From positions 1-64,000 of the forward strand of contig DWWR01000028.1 in the NCBI GenBank assembly GCA_019119645.1: a stretch of 64,000 nucleotides of DNA. The letters are read 5' to 3'. The DNA comes from Anaerobutyricum faecale (GTDB lineage: Bacteria; Bacillota; Clostridia; Lachnospirales; Lachnospiraceae). The notes below the pieces were generated by a model, which saw nothing but the letters and a program-made list of their open reading frames with translations, did no database searches and was not told the origin of the DNA. How positions within the stretch are numbered: position 1 is the first letter of the stretch; every line of letters starts with the position of its first letter. The position numbers and the translations under genes are program-made. This document shows positions 16,224 to 25,308 of the stretch, in pieces.

Positions 16224-17541
16224 CTTCTTCCACTTCCTCATCTTCTTTATAGGCAATCATAAAAATGCCCTGCATAATCGCAAATATAATCAGGGTACTG
16301 GCAACGGAACTTCCGCCATAACTGATCAACGGCAGCGTAACGCCGGTGGACGGAATAAACTTCGTGACTCCTCCGATACAGAGGAAGACCTGAAAAATAA
16401 AACAAATGGAAAATCCATAAGCTACCAGCTTATAAAAACGTCCTTTCACATCCATGGCAATCTGCAGAAAATGTACAAATACACCTAAATAGATAAAGAT
16501 CAGACAGATGGCAAAAAAGACGCCGAATTCCTCCGCGATGGCGGAGAAAATAAAATCACTGTCCACCACCGGAATATCCGAGGGCCGCCCCTGGGTCAGC
16601 CCCAGACCGAACCATCCTCCGGTCCCAATGGCAAAAAGCGACTGGGTGATCTGATAGCCCCGGCCCTCGATGATCGACCAGGGATCGATCCACGCGTCAA
16701 ACCGGGTGCGGACATGGGCAAACAATATGTATGCCAGCCTTCCCGCCAGGGTGCCTGCCGCCACACCTCCCAGCACATAGATGCCCCGTCCGGTAGCCGC
16801 ATAGCTCAGGAAAATAAAAATCACAAAGTATAAAAGGGCGCCTCCCAGATCCTTTTCCAGAATCAGAACCATCACATGGCAGCCGGAAAACAGCGCGGTA
16901 ATCAGCACACGTTTAAAACTTGCCGGCTTTTCCAGCATGGCCGCCAGGAAAAATACAAAGGCGATCTTTACAAATTCCGACGGCTGGATGGCAAAAGCTC
17001 CCAGAGAAATCCAGTTGGTCGATCCGTTCTTTGTGCTTCCGATAACAAACACAGAAGCTAAAAGCGCAAGACCAATGAGCCCGTATATCCAGCGGAGCCT
17101 TTTGAGCCAGTAGGCTTTCTCCAGAAAAAACGGAACGATCAAAACCACAACCGAGCTGACCGCGACAATGACGAACTGCTTCACTGCCTGTTCGAAATCC
17201 AGCCGGGTCAGCATGACAAAACCGATCAGCAGCAAAAAGCAGGTGTGATTCATCAGAATCCTGGAACAATCGGTATACACATGCTCATAAATGAGAATAA
17301 GTACTTTAAAAAACACCGCCTGCGCCGCATATAAAGCGAGAATCTTTACATCAAAGGTTTTTAAAAACAACACGCCATAGCAGATAAAATGAAAAATAAA
17401 CATAAACCGCTCCTGGCGGTTCATCCTCCTGATCTGCTGATCTTCCGTGGAAGGAAGGAACACAGTAAAACAAGATACGGCATAAATCGCGCACATGATC
17501 ATGAAAATGTAATTGGACCCTGTCGATATAATGTTTAACAT
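16177..17541 (-). CDS. FtsW/RodA/SpoVE-family SEDS peptidoglycan polymerase
   Basis: A 454-residue membrane protein with about ten helices. SEDS signatures are visible: STNWISLGAFAIQPSEFVKI, EKDLGGALLYF, GRGYQITQSLFAIGTGGWFG and TGVTLPLISYGGSS. It polymerises glycan strands from lipid II. It lies directly upstream of and overlaps the class B PBP gene, forming the usual SEDS-PBP pair. Whether it acts in division, elongation or sporulation cannot be decided here. It has an acidic C-terminal tail (EDEEVEEDEQ). Confidence 0.93.
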   Translation of the reverse strand: MLNIISTGSNYIFMIMCAIYAVSCFTVFLPSTEDQQIRRMNRQERFMFIFHFICYGVLFLKTFDVKILALYAAQAVFFKVLILIYEHVYTDCSRILMNHTCFLLLIGFVMLTRLDFEQAVKQFVIVAVSSVVVLIVPFFLEKAYWLKRLRWIYGLIGLALLASVFVIGSTKNGSTNWISLGAFAIQPSEFVKIAFVFFLAAMLEKPASFKRVLITALFSGCHVMVLILEKDLGGALLYFVIFIFLSYAATGRGIYVLGGVAAGTLAGRLAYILFAHVRTRFDAWIDPWSIIEGRGYQITQSLFAIGTGGWFGLGLTQGRPSDIPVVDSDFIFSAIAEEFGVFFAICLIFIYLGVFVHFLQIAMDVKGRFYKLVAYGFSICFIFQVFLCIGGVTKFIPSTGVTLPLISYGGSSVASTLIIFAIMQGIFMIAYKEDEEVEEDEQTSEISPQRGTGR

Positions 17542-17549
17542 GAACTCAC

Positions 17550-20162
17550 CTACTCAATTCCAAATTTCCAGTATGCGTCCGGTTCTTTACCTTTTACCGG
17601 ACGATATCCGTTTTCCTCCCACCGCATATACTGGCGGACCGCCGCTTCCACACTTTCTCTATCTTCCAGAAAGAAATGAAAAGTCACTCCGTCAAGGGAT
17701 TGCACGACTTCTCCATACTCTTCCCCCAAAAGATTTCTCGGCCGGTCCGACCAGATACTGTTATAGCAGTACCGGCAATGGCTGACCACCGGCAGCTGCC
17801 TTTTCTTTCTGTCCTCCAGAAAAAGGATCTCCTGGCGGTGATTGCAGCCGCCCTTTGTCTTCTTGATACACTGGGCGGAACGCATCAGCGGCACCCGGCC
17901 GTAGACGGAAGCCTCCATCTGTATGATGCTCTCCGGCCGGGCTTCTTTCGGTTCAGCCCCGCCTGACAACTGTCCATCCGCTTCCTCAAGCATCTCCTGA
18001 CACTCCCTGCCGGACAGCTCCACCGGAAGTTCCGCTCCCGCCAGAGAAAACAACCGCGTCATCTCCCGCACAGAGCGATGATTCCACAGATAGCAGTCCG
18101 CCCCGGCATAAATCGGAGCGGTCCGCCCTTCCAACTGCCACAAAAACTGTGCCTGTCCGATACTATGCACATAAATTCCTGACCAGTGCGGAGACCGACA
18201 GAGGGCACCAAGAGCCGGATAAAAATCCCCGTTTTCCGAGGCTTCCTTCTCCGTTCCCGCCGCAGTATCCTGCGGCGCGGCATTTATCCTGAGAATCAAT
18301 GGCAGAGAAAGAAATGCACGTTTCCCCTGCCGGCAGATCTCTTCCGCCAAAGCGGGAAGCGCATCCTCCTCCCAGAAATCCGCCGGCAGACAGATACTGT
18401 CAAAGAACGGATGAGAGAGGCAGAATGAAAACAGCTCTCTGTCATATACCACTGCCATTTTTTTCTTTTTCACATTGGAAACTGCGGATTTCTCATTTAA
18501 AACAATAGATTTCTTATTGTTATTTAGTGAAATAACAGTATCACTTTTTCTTTCTGATTGCAAGGAAATCTTTCTTTCGATTCTGTTTTTTTCCTGTGAC
18601 GTTTTTGTAAACGACTGTTCCAGCCGCTCCTGCAACATCCGGAATCCCGTCTGACGAAGCTCCTTTAACGCCGACATAGGCAGAAATACATTTTCTTCCA
18701 GATGAATCTGCAGATCTTCCAGATAAAAAGGCACCCCGCCGGTCTTATGCATCTGCCGGCTGATATCCTCCTCTTCCAGGGGACGCCTGGAAGAAGGCTC
18801 CGCCACGGAGCCGGATACCGCAGCCTCTTCTCCCCGGCATTGGAGAGTCAGCACTGCTGGCGCGCCGATTTTAATGGTAATCTCTCCTCTTACCGGATAT
18901 TTTATCTCATTTGACAAAATGTCATTCTGAATCCCGGCAGATAACGCTTCATTTTTTCTTCGCCAGACTCCCATACCCGGTTTAAGTCCTTTTGTACCCG
19001 GAACATTCAAAAGACAGAACTTTCCTTCCGTCTGCAGTTGTTCCGGCACCGTCAGCACCATTTCCTCCTGCTCCTTCCATGGAAGAATCAGAACATCCTT
19101 CGGATGGAGTACCACGCCTTTGTCAAGTTCCACCGCAATTTTTCCCCGGCGCACCTGCCGCACCCGGCCGATCTGTCGTCCCAGATTCCGCGGATGCACC
19201 GTGGACATCATCTCCGGACCATTATGCCGTTTACAGTAACCATCTGTAAAACCGCTCCGGCTGTACAGTTCTTCCAGTGCAGCGTAGTCCTCCCCGGAGA
19301 TCCTCCAGTCCTGCGGTCTTTCTTTGTATTCATCCAGATATTTTCTGTAAATGGCAGTCACTCCCGCCACGTACTCCACATTTTTCATGCGGCCCTCGAT
19401 TTTCAGAGAATCCACGCCTGCCCCGATGAATTCCGGCAGCAGGGAGATGGCGCACAGATCCTTCGGACTCAGCACATGGGCCCCGCTTCCGGACGTAAGC
19501 ATCTTCCTTCCGCCAGCTCCGAGCACCCGGTACGGCAGACGGCACGGCTGAGCGCAGCGTCCCCGATTTCCGCTTCGCCCTCCGTACATACTGCTAAACA
19601 GGCACTGCCCCGAATAACAGTAACAGAGCGCCCCGTGAACGAAAATCTCTACTTCCAATCCCGTATCCTCTTTGATCTGACGAATCTCATCGAGGGACAG
19701 CTCTCTGGCGGGAACTACCCGGTTCATGCCAAGTCTCGCGGCGGCCCGGGCGCCGTACACATCCGTGATGGTCATCTGAGTGCTTCCGTGGATCTCCATG
19801 CCGGGAAAATTCTGTCGGATCAGGGAGGCCGCTCCCACATCCTGCACGATCACCCCGTCAAGGCCTTCCTCATAAAAAGGCAGTAAAAAATCAAACAGCT
19901 GTTCCCGGAGCTCTTTCTCTTTCATCAGTGTATTGACCGTCAAATATAACCGTTTCTCATAAAAATGGGCATAATGCAGTGCTTCCACCAGGTTCTCCCT
20001 GGTAAAATTATCTGCATATGCCCTGGCACCAAACCGCTGTCCGCCCATATAGACAGCATCCGCCCCTGCCTTTACGGCAGCTTTTAAGTGTTCAAAAGAA
20101 CCTGCCGGAGCCAAAAGCTCCGGCAGCTTAATTCCGTTTCGTTTCATTTCGTTTTGTCTCAT
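17550..20162 (-). CDS. U32-family peptidase/rRNA-hydroxylation-type protein with DUF3656
   Basis: An 870-residue protein. The N-terminal U32 TIM-barrel region has LLAPAGSFEHLKAAVKAGAD, ALCYCYSGQCLFSS, GRCAQPCRLPY and DSLKIEGRMK. A DUF3656-like middle follows. The C-terminal part contains LMRSAQCIKKT and CRYCYNSIWSD, with Cys clusters that could hold an iron-sulfur centre. Bacterial relatives (RlhA, TrhP) hydroxylate 23S rRNA or tRNA, so a nucleic-acid modification role is likelier than proteolysis. The start at 20162 follows GGAGTGA and overlaps zapA by 35 bases. It lies between zapA and the SEDS gene. Confidence 0.85.
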   Translation of the reverse strand: MRQNEMKRNGIKLPELLAPAGSFEHLKAAVKAGADAVYMGGQRFGARAYADNFTRENLVEALHYAHFYEKRLYLTVNTLMKEKELREQLFDFLLPFYEEGLDGVIVQDVGAASLIRQNFPGMEIHGSTQMTITDVYGARAAARLGMNRVVPARELSLDEIRQIKEDTGLEVEIFVHGALCYCYSGQCLFSSMYGGRSGNRGRCAQPCRLPYRVLGAGGRKMLTSGSGAHVLSPKDLCAISLLPEFIGAGVDSLKIEGRMKNVEYVAGVTAIYRKYLDEYKERPQDWRISGEDYAALEELYSRSGFTDGYCKRHNGPEMMSTVHPRNLGRQIGRVRQVRRGKIAVELDKGVVLHPKDVLILPWKEQEEMVLTVPEQLQTEGKFCLLNVPGTKGLKPGMGVWRRKNEALSAGIQNDILSNEIKYPVRGEITIKIGAPAVLTLQCRGEEAAVSGSVAEPSSRRPLEEEDISRQMHKTGGVPFYLEDLQIHLEENVFLPMSALKELRQTGFRMLQERLEQSFTKTSQEKNRIERKISLQSERKSDTVISLNNNKKSIVLNEKSAVSNVKKKKMAVVYDRELFSFCLSHPFFDSICLPADFWEEDALPALAEEICRQGKRAFLSLPLILRINAAPQDTAAGTEKEASENGDFYPALGALCRSPHWSGIYVHSIGQAQFLWQLEGRTAPIYAGADCYLWNHRSVREMTRLFSLAGAELPVELSGRECQEMLEEADGQLSGGAEPKEARPESIIQMEASVYGRVPLMRSAQCIKKTKGGCNHRQEILFLEDRKKRQLPVVSHCRYCYNSIWSDRPRNLLGEEYGEVVQSLDGVTFHFFLEDRESVEAAVRQYMRWEENGYRPVKGKEPDAYWKFGIE

Positions 20163-20559
20163 GAAGCTCACTCCGTGTTTCCAGTTCAATAATGCGCTTC
20201 TGCAGTTCGTTGACCTTTGTCTTGTACTCAATCACCAGCTTATTGGCCGTGTCTATCCGCATCTCTTTGTCTACCATCTCCTGCTTGAGCTTATAAAGCT
20301 CCTGCTCACTCTCCTGATGCTCCTGATTGAAAATATTAAGTTCATCCTGCAGCTTGAAATAGTCCTCCGCGATATTCAGCGACAAAAGAATATTCTTATA
20401 CTCCTGCGGCAGCTTGCCATAACCGGCCTGCTGCTTTAATTCCCGGATCTTACCGTCCACATAGGAGGCAATCCGCTGCATATACGCTTCGCTGCTGTTT
20501 CCCGCCAGCATATAAACCTTTCCGTCAATGACCACAGATACTTTTGTTTTGTTTTCCAT
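20128..20559 (-). CDS. zapA: ZapA-like cell division protein
   Basis: A 143-residue protein. The N-terminal 80 residues match the ZapA fold (TKVSVVIDGKVYMLAGNSSE, YMQRIASYVDGKI, ILLSLNIAEDYFKL). The rest is a coiled coil rich in Glu, Lys and Leu. ZapA binds FtsZ and promotes bundling of the Z ring. The C-terminus repeats ETKRN because it is read through the overlapping start of the U32 gene. ATG 20559 is preferred: GGGGG sits 6 bases upstream, whereas an ATG two codons earlier is too close. Confidence 0.85.
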   Translation of the reverse strand: MENKTKVSVVIDGKVYMLAGNSSEAYMQRIASYVDGKIRELKQQAGYGKLPQEYKNILLSLNIAEDYFKLQDELNIFNQEHQESEQELYKLKQEMVDKEMRIDTANKLVIEYKTKVNELQKRIIELETRSELHETKRNETKRN

Positions 20560-20613
20560 TTTCATCCCCCATGTTGTTTCGTCCGCGCCCGGCACAGGCC
20601 GCCGCAGCGACTG

Positions 20614-21618
20614 CTAAAAGACTTCCTCCGGAACAGGGAGCCCCAGATGCTCATAGGCATATGGAGTCAGCGCCCGCCCCCGCGGCGTCCGTTTAATGAG
20701 GCCCCTCTGTATCAGGAAAGGCTCACATACATCTTCAATGGTCCCGGCGTCCTCGCCGATGGCTGCCGCCAGTGTATCAAGCCCCACCGGTCTTCCGGCA
20801 AACTTGACAATCATCGTATCCAGAATATTTCTGTCTGTGGTATCAAGACCAAGAGCGTCAATCTCCAGCAGATCGAGGGCGTCTCCCGCCACCTGCCGGG
20901 TGATCACTCCGTCATATCTTACCTGTGCAAAATCCCGCACCCGCCGTAACAGGCGGTTGGCCAGTCTGGGCGTTCCCCGGCTCCGCCGGGCAATCTCCAA
21001 TGCCCCTTCGCCGTCGATCTCCACTCCGAGAAGTTCCGCAGAACGCTCCACAATGGTCCGGAGCTCCTCATCGGTATAAAATTCCAGCCGGTTTACCACG
21101 CCAAAACGATCTCGCAAAGGTGCGGTAAGCATCCCCGCTCTGGTGGTCGCGCCAACAAGAGTAAAATGCGGCAGATCCAGCCGGATCGAACGGGCGGAGG
21201 CCCCCTTTCCGATCATGATATCAATGGAAAAATCCTCCATGGCCGGATAAAGTACTTCTTCCACCTGCCGGTTCAGCCGGTGTATTTCATCGATAAACAA
21301 TACATCCCCGTCAGAAAGCCCGTTTAGCACGGCGGCAATCTCTCCCGGCTTCTCGATGGCCGGTCCGGAGGTGATCTTTAAATGCCCGCCCATCTCATTG
21401 GCGATGATGCCGGCAAGAGTGGTCTTACCCAGTCCCGGCGGCCCGTACAAGAGTACGTGGTCCAGAGGCTCTCCCCGCATCTTCGCTGCCTGAATGAAAA
21501 CGTTCAGGTTCTTTTTGACCTTTTCCTGGCCGATATATTCTGTTAATGACGCCGGTCGAAGACTCCCCTCGGCGGCTGCGTCTTCTTCCAGCAGTTCTGT
21601 CGTTATCATCCTGTCCAT
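20614..21618 (-). CDS. ruvB: Holliday junction branch migration ATPase RuvB
   Basis: A 334-residue AAA+ motor that drives RuvA-bound Holliday junctions. It shows the Walker A GPPGLGKTTL, Walker B FIDEIHRLN, sensor 1 GATTRAGML, the arginine-finger region LRDRFG, and the C-terminal winged helix ending PRGRALTPYAYEHLGLPVP. Length and sequence are standard. It follows ruvA closely and begins the stretch leading to zapA. Confidence 0.97.
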   Translation of the reverse strand: MDRMITTELLEEDAAAEGSLRPASLTEYIGQEKVKKNLNVFIQAAKMRGEPLDHVLLYGPPGLGKTTLAGIIANEMGGHLKITSGPAIEKPGEIAAVLNGLSDGDVLFIDEIHRLNRQVEEVLYPAMEDFSIDIMIGKGASARSIRLDLPHFTLVGATTRAGMLTAPLRDRFGVVNRLEFYTDEELRTIVERSAELLGVEIDGEGALEIARRSRGTPRLANRLLRRVRDFAQVRYDGVITRQVAGDALDLLEIDALGLDTTDRNILDTMIVKFAGRPVGLDTLAAAIGEDAGTIEDVCEPFLIQRGLIKRTPRGRALTPYAYEHLGLPVPEEVF

Positions 21619-21634
21619 TCTGTCACCTGCAATG

Positions 21635-22246
21635 TTATAATGTCATAATCTTCTTGAGCGCTTCTTTTAAAAGCTGCTCCGCGTCCATGTTCTCTGCGCC
21701 CGGCACCTTGTGCACCGCCCGGTATGCTTCGCCGTTGGAATAACCGAGGGCAATAAGGGCATCCATCGTGTCTGTGATCTGACTGCCGTCCCCCGTCAGG
21801 TCTGCCGCAGCCGGCACTTCCTCTTCTTTTCCAATGCCAAGATCTGCCAGATCCAGCTTATCTTTCAACTCGATGATCAACCGTCTGGCTCCCTTCGGCC
21901 CGATTCCGGGCGTCCGGGCGATGCTCTTCGCATCTTCACTGACCACGGCATAATACAGATCTTCCACGCTGAGCGTCGATAAGATGGAAACGGCCACCTT
22001 CGGCCCGATTCCGCTGACTCCCAAAAGAAGCCTGAATACCCGAAGCTCCTCCCGGGACAAAAATCCATAGAGAGCGAGCAAGTCCTCCCGCACATAAAGA
22101 TATGTATAGAGAGTCACTTCCTCCCCCATGTGTATCTGACCACAGGTGGCGGCGGAAGTCCGCACTTCATAACCTATCCCGCGGTTATCCACCACGATAT
22201 ACTCCTCATTGGCGTAAACCGCCGTGCCTTTTATGTATGAAATCAA
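21635..22246 (-). CDS. ruvA: Holliday junction DNA helicase subunit RuvA
   Basis: A 203-residue DNA-binding subunit. It has an N-terminal OB fold (MISYIKGTAVYANEEYIVVD), two helix-hairpin-helix motifs (LLGVSGIGPKVAVSIL, IARTPGIGPKGARRLIIELKDK) and a C-terminal domain III that contacts RuvB. First gene of the ruvAB-zapA-U32-SEDS-PBP run. The gap to ruvB is 16 bases. Confidence 0.97.
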   Translation of the reverse strand: MISYIKGTAVYANEEYIVVDNRGIGYEVRTSAATCGQIHMGEEVTLYTYLYVREDLLALYGFLSREELRVFRLLLGVSGIGPKVAVSILSTLSVEDLYYAVVSEDAKSIARTPGIGPKGARRLIIELKDKLDLADLGIGKEEEVPAAADLTGDGSQITDTMDALIALGYSNGEAYRAVHKVPGAENMDAEQLLKEALKKIMTL

Positions 22247-22336
22247 CGTAATTAACTCCTGTCTCGAACTTATATTCTATCCAATAATACCATACTTCCC
22301 CTGGAAATACAACCGACGACTTCTCTTCCCTCTCAT

Positions 22337-22365
22337 TTGACAGCCGCTTTTTTCTCTGGTACTAT
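22337..22365 (+). promoter_or_regulatory. Sigma-A promoter for the YprB-like gene
   Basis: TTGACA (22337-22342), 17 bases, TACTAT (22360-22365); 55 bases before the ATG at 22420. Confidence 0.65.
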
Positions 22366-22419
22366 TCCACTAACATACCGTTCTCCCGGTATCTTCTTAT
22401 ATGATAGAAAGGACACACT

Positions 22420-23721
22420 ATGCTCACAAAACATTACTGCTTTCCCGGAACCACTCCGGAAACAGACGCCAAAGACACGCGCTATACCTTTATAGATATT
22501 GAAACCACCGGATTAAAACGGGATACCACCATTCTCTACCTCATCGGCTGCGGCTACTATGAGAAGGACAGTCTCTGCATCGTCCAGTGGTTTAACGATG
22601 ACGGTGTCAGTGAACCTGCCATGCTGCTGGCTTTGAGAGACTTTCTCATGAAGCACCCGGCACCCCTTTTTACATTTAATGGAGAGAGCTTTGACATCCC
22701 CTACCTGAACCGTCATTACGAACTCAATCATATGGATTACCGTCTGGACCTGACCGGTTCTCTGGATCTCTACCGGATGCTCCGTCCGTTCCAGACTCTG
22801 TTTCATCTGTCCCACGGAAAACAAAAAGACTGGGAGAGTTTTCTTGGCATTTCGCGGGAAGACTTATATAACGGCGGACAGCTCATCGGCATTTATAAGA
22901 AATATCTCCTGAAAAAGGATCCGGAGCTGCTCCATCTTCTTCTTCTCCACAACATGGAGGATATCCGCGGCATGGAAGCCCTGCTTCCCCTGGCCGCCTA
23001 TGGATCTCTTCTTGGCGGCCAGTTCACCGTGGAAGGATTTACCGTCTCCGGAGATTTCTCTTCTGCCAATATGACTGCGGACCGGCTTTGTTCCGGAGAT
23101 TTCACAGATCAGCCTCCTTTTCCCCGTCTGACCGCCGACTGCCGTCTGCGAAAGCCTCTGCCTAAGCCTCTTCATGCGGCTGCAGATTTTACAGAGGAAG
23201 GATTTTCCCTGTCTGATATCCTTTCACCCGGCACGGAAAACAGCAGTATCCCTCCACTCTCTTCTGTGGACATTGATGGACAAAAGATGCAGATAACCAT
23301 TCCGGTAGTCCAGGGGACTTTAAAATATTTTTATCCGGATTATAAAAATTATTTCTATCTTCCCGAGGAAGACCGGGCTATCCATAAATCCGTCGGCTGT
23401 TATGTGGACAGCCAATTTCGGGAAAAGGCGAAACCCGCCACCTGCTATATCAGAAAAAACAGTCTGTTTCTTCCGCTTTTCCCACAAACAAAATATAAGG
23501 GCATCCAGACAGCGCAGAAGTCCTACGCGGATTCCCTGACACTCTATAAAAATGATTATAAAGATACCTGTTCTTTCGTGGAATTACAGCCGCTTTTTCA
23601 CGGAAATGGAGACAGAGCGGAAAATACCGGCAATGGAAGACATACTTCTCTTGCCAACGCCTATCTTTGCGACTACATGAAAGACGTATTTATCTCCGAA
23701 ATGAAAAAAGCTGCCACCTGA
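22420..23721 (+). CDS. YprB-like ribonuclease H-like/DEDD 3'-5' exonuclease domain protein
   Basis: A 433-residue protein. The N-terminal 200 residues form an RNase H-like exonuclease domain with DEDD-type acidic residues: FIDIETTGL, FNGESFDIPYLNRH, and HNMEDIRGM. The C-terminal half is without a recognised domain. The homologous YprB of Bacillus is of unknown role, and nuclease activity here is inferred from the acidic motifs. It is transcribed divergently from ruvAB with its own promoter and converges on the flavoprotein gene through a shared hairpin. Confidence 0.83.
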   Translation: MLTKHYCFPGTTPETDAKDTRYTFIDIETTGLKRDTTILYLIGCGYYEKDSLCIVQWFNDDGVSEPAMLLALRDFLMKHPAPLFTFNGESFDIPYLNRHYELNHMDYRLDLTGSLDLYRMLRPFQTLFHLSHGKQKDWESFLGISREDLYNGGQLIGIYKKYLLKKDPELLHLLLLHNMEDIRGMEALLPLAAYGSLLGGQFTVEGFTVSGDFSSANMTADRLCSGDFTDQPPFPRLTADCRLRKPLPKPLHAAADFTEEGFSLSDILSPGTENSSIPPLSSVDIDGQKMQITIPVVQGTLKYFYPDYKNYFYLPEEDRAIHKSVGCYVDSQFREKAKPATCYIRKNSLFLPLFPQTKYKGIQTAQKSYADSLTLYKNDYKDTCSFVELQPLFHGNGDRAENTGNGRHTSLANAYLCDYMKDVFISEMKKAAT

Positions 23722-23727
23722 CAGCAT

Positions 23728-23800
23728 GCTGTCCTCCCATGGAACTTCGCCTCGCGTTGTTCCGTGGGAAGACGGCCGGTCAGGGTGACAGCCTTTCTCT
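23728..23800 (+). terminator. Terminator between convergent YprB and FprA genes
   Basis: An outer GCTGTC/GACAGC stem (23728-23733 with 23787-23792) encloses an inner TCCCATGGAAC/GTTCCGTGGGA stem. CTTTCTCTT follows on the plus strand. Confidence 0.65.
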
Positions 23801-23817
23801 TCAAATAGGATCGTCTA

Positions 23818-24975
23818 TTATTTCATCTCTTTTGCCAGAGCATCGATTTCTTCTTCGTTGGCCGGAGTCATAGCGGAACGAATCGTTACCGTGGTGTCAG
23901 CAAATGTGATATTTTCACATTTATCAAACGCTGCTTTCATCACTTTCGCCGCCATCGGAGCCCAGGTACCATTCTCAATGAACGCTACCTTGCGGTTCAT
24001 ATATCCTCTCTCTGTGATCTCTGCCAGGAAGTCTCTCATGAACGGGAATACTTCTGTGTTATATGTAGTAGATGCAAGAACAAGCTTGCCGTAACGGAAG
24101 GCATCTTCCACAGCCTCTGCCATATCGCAGCGGGCCAGATCATTGACAACAACTTTCGGGCAGCCTTCTTCTTCCAGTTTCTTTGCCAGAAGTTCCACAG
24201 CAGCCTTTGTATGTCCGTAAACGGAAGTGTAGGCGATGACGGTACCTTCACTCTCCACACCGTAGGAAGACCAGGTGTTATACAGATCAAGATAATAACC
24301 GATGTTCTCTTTTAAGATCGGTCCGTGAAGCGGGCAGATAACCTGAATATCAAGGGCAGCTGCTTTCTTCAGCAGGCGCTGTACCATGATACCGAACTTA
24401 CCTACAATACCGAAATAATATCTTCTTGCCTCGCAGGCCCATTCTTCTTCCACATCAAGAGCGCCGAACTTACCGAAACCGTCAGCGGAGAACAGTACCT
24501 TATCTGTGGAATCATAAGTCACCATAACTTCCGGCCAGTGTACCATCGGAGCGAAAACAAATGTCAGATTGTGTTTTCCTGTGGAAAGGGTCTCTCCGTC
24601 TTTTACGACTACTTTTCTGTCGGCGAAATCTGTGCCGAAGAACTGCTTTAACATATTGAATGCCATGGCGTTGGCAACAATCTTTGCTTCCGGATATACT
24701 TCCGCAAAGGCAGCGATGTTAGCGGAGTGATCCGGCTCCATATGCTGCACGATCAGATAATCCGGTTTCCGGTCACCAAGCACCTCTGCCAGGTTCGCCA
24801 GCCATTCATCCTTGAAATGAGCATCCACCGTGTCAAATACTACAATTTTTTCGTCCATGACCACATAAGAATTATAGGCCATACCATTAGGCACATCATA
24901 CTGTCCCTCAAATAAATCAATCTGATGGTCATTGACGCCCACATAATAAATGTCTTCTGTCACTTTACTAAACAT
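23818..24975 (-). CDS. FprA-type flavodiiron protein
   Basis: A 385-residue A-type flavoprotein. The N-terminal metallo-beta-lactamase-like domain carries the diiron ligands HMEPDH, the His in PMVHWPEV, the Asp in FSADGFG, and the His in CPLHGPI. The C-terminal flavodoxin domain has the FMN loop YTSVYGHT. These enzymes reduce O2 and/or NO to harmless products in anaerobes, receiving electrons from rubredoxin or F420; the partner is not encoded nearby. ATG 24975 follows GAGGTGA; another ATG at 24993 is possible. A GATG/CATC hairpin lies in the leader (25051-25084). Confidence 0.92.
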   Translation of the reverse strand: MFSKVTEDIYYVGVNDHQIDLFEGQYDVPNGMAYNSYVVMDEKIVVFDTVDAHFKDEWLANLAEVLGDRKPDYLIVQHMEPDHSANIAAFAEVYPEAKIVANAMAFNMLKQFFGTDFADRKVVVKDGETLSTGKHNLTFVFAPMVHWPEVMVTYDSTDKVLFSADGFGKFGALDVEEEWACEARRYYFGIVGKFGIMVQRLLKKAAALDIQVICPLHGPILKENIGYYLDLYNTWSSYGVESEGTVIAYTSVYGHTKAAVELLAKKLEEEGCPKVVVNDLARCDMAEAVEDAFRYGKLVLASTTYNTEVFPFMRDFLAEITERGYMNRKVAFIENGTWAPMAAKVMKAAFDKCENITFADTTVTIRSAMTPANEEEIDALAKEMK

Positions 24976-25308
24976 TCCTGTCACCTCGTTCATATAATCT
25001 TCCTTCCGCACATGGATACCGGAACAAAGTTCCACATCCCCTGCGGATGCTTTATCAGATGGGAATCTCCCCTCATCCGATAAAAATGTATCTTACAAAA
25101 CCTTTGTACGGAACACAAAAGAGTAATAATTGGAAAATATCTGTCTTTTATTGTCCGCCAAACTGATTATAAGGGATTTTATGTGAAAAAACAAGTATCC
25201 CGCTGTACATTTACTGTATCTTTAAAAGAACAAATTTCCCGATAAATGGCAGAACCTCTGAGGGGCCGGGATTTACCCGCCCGCGAACAGCAGATTCCGC
25301 CCTTCATA

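Noticed and set aside
23858..24915. Several plus-strand ORFs inside the flavoprotein gene.
   Set aside because: Shadow frames of a clearly conserved coding region.
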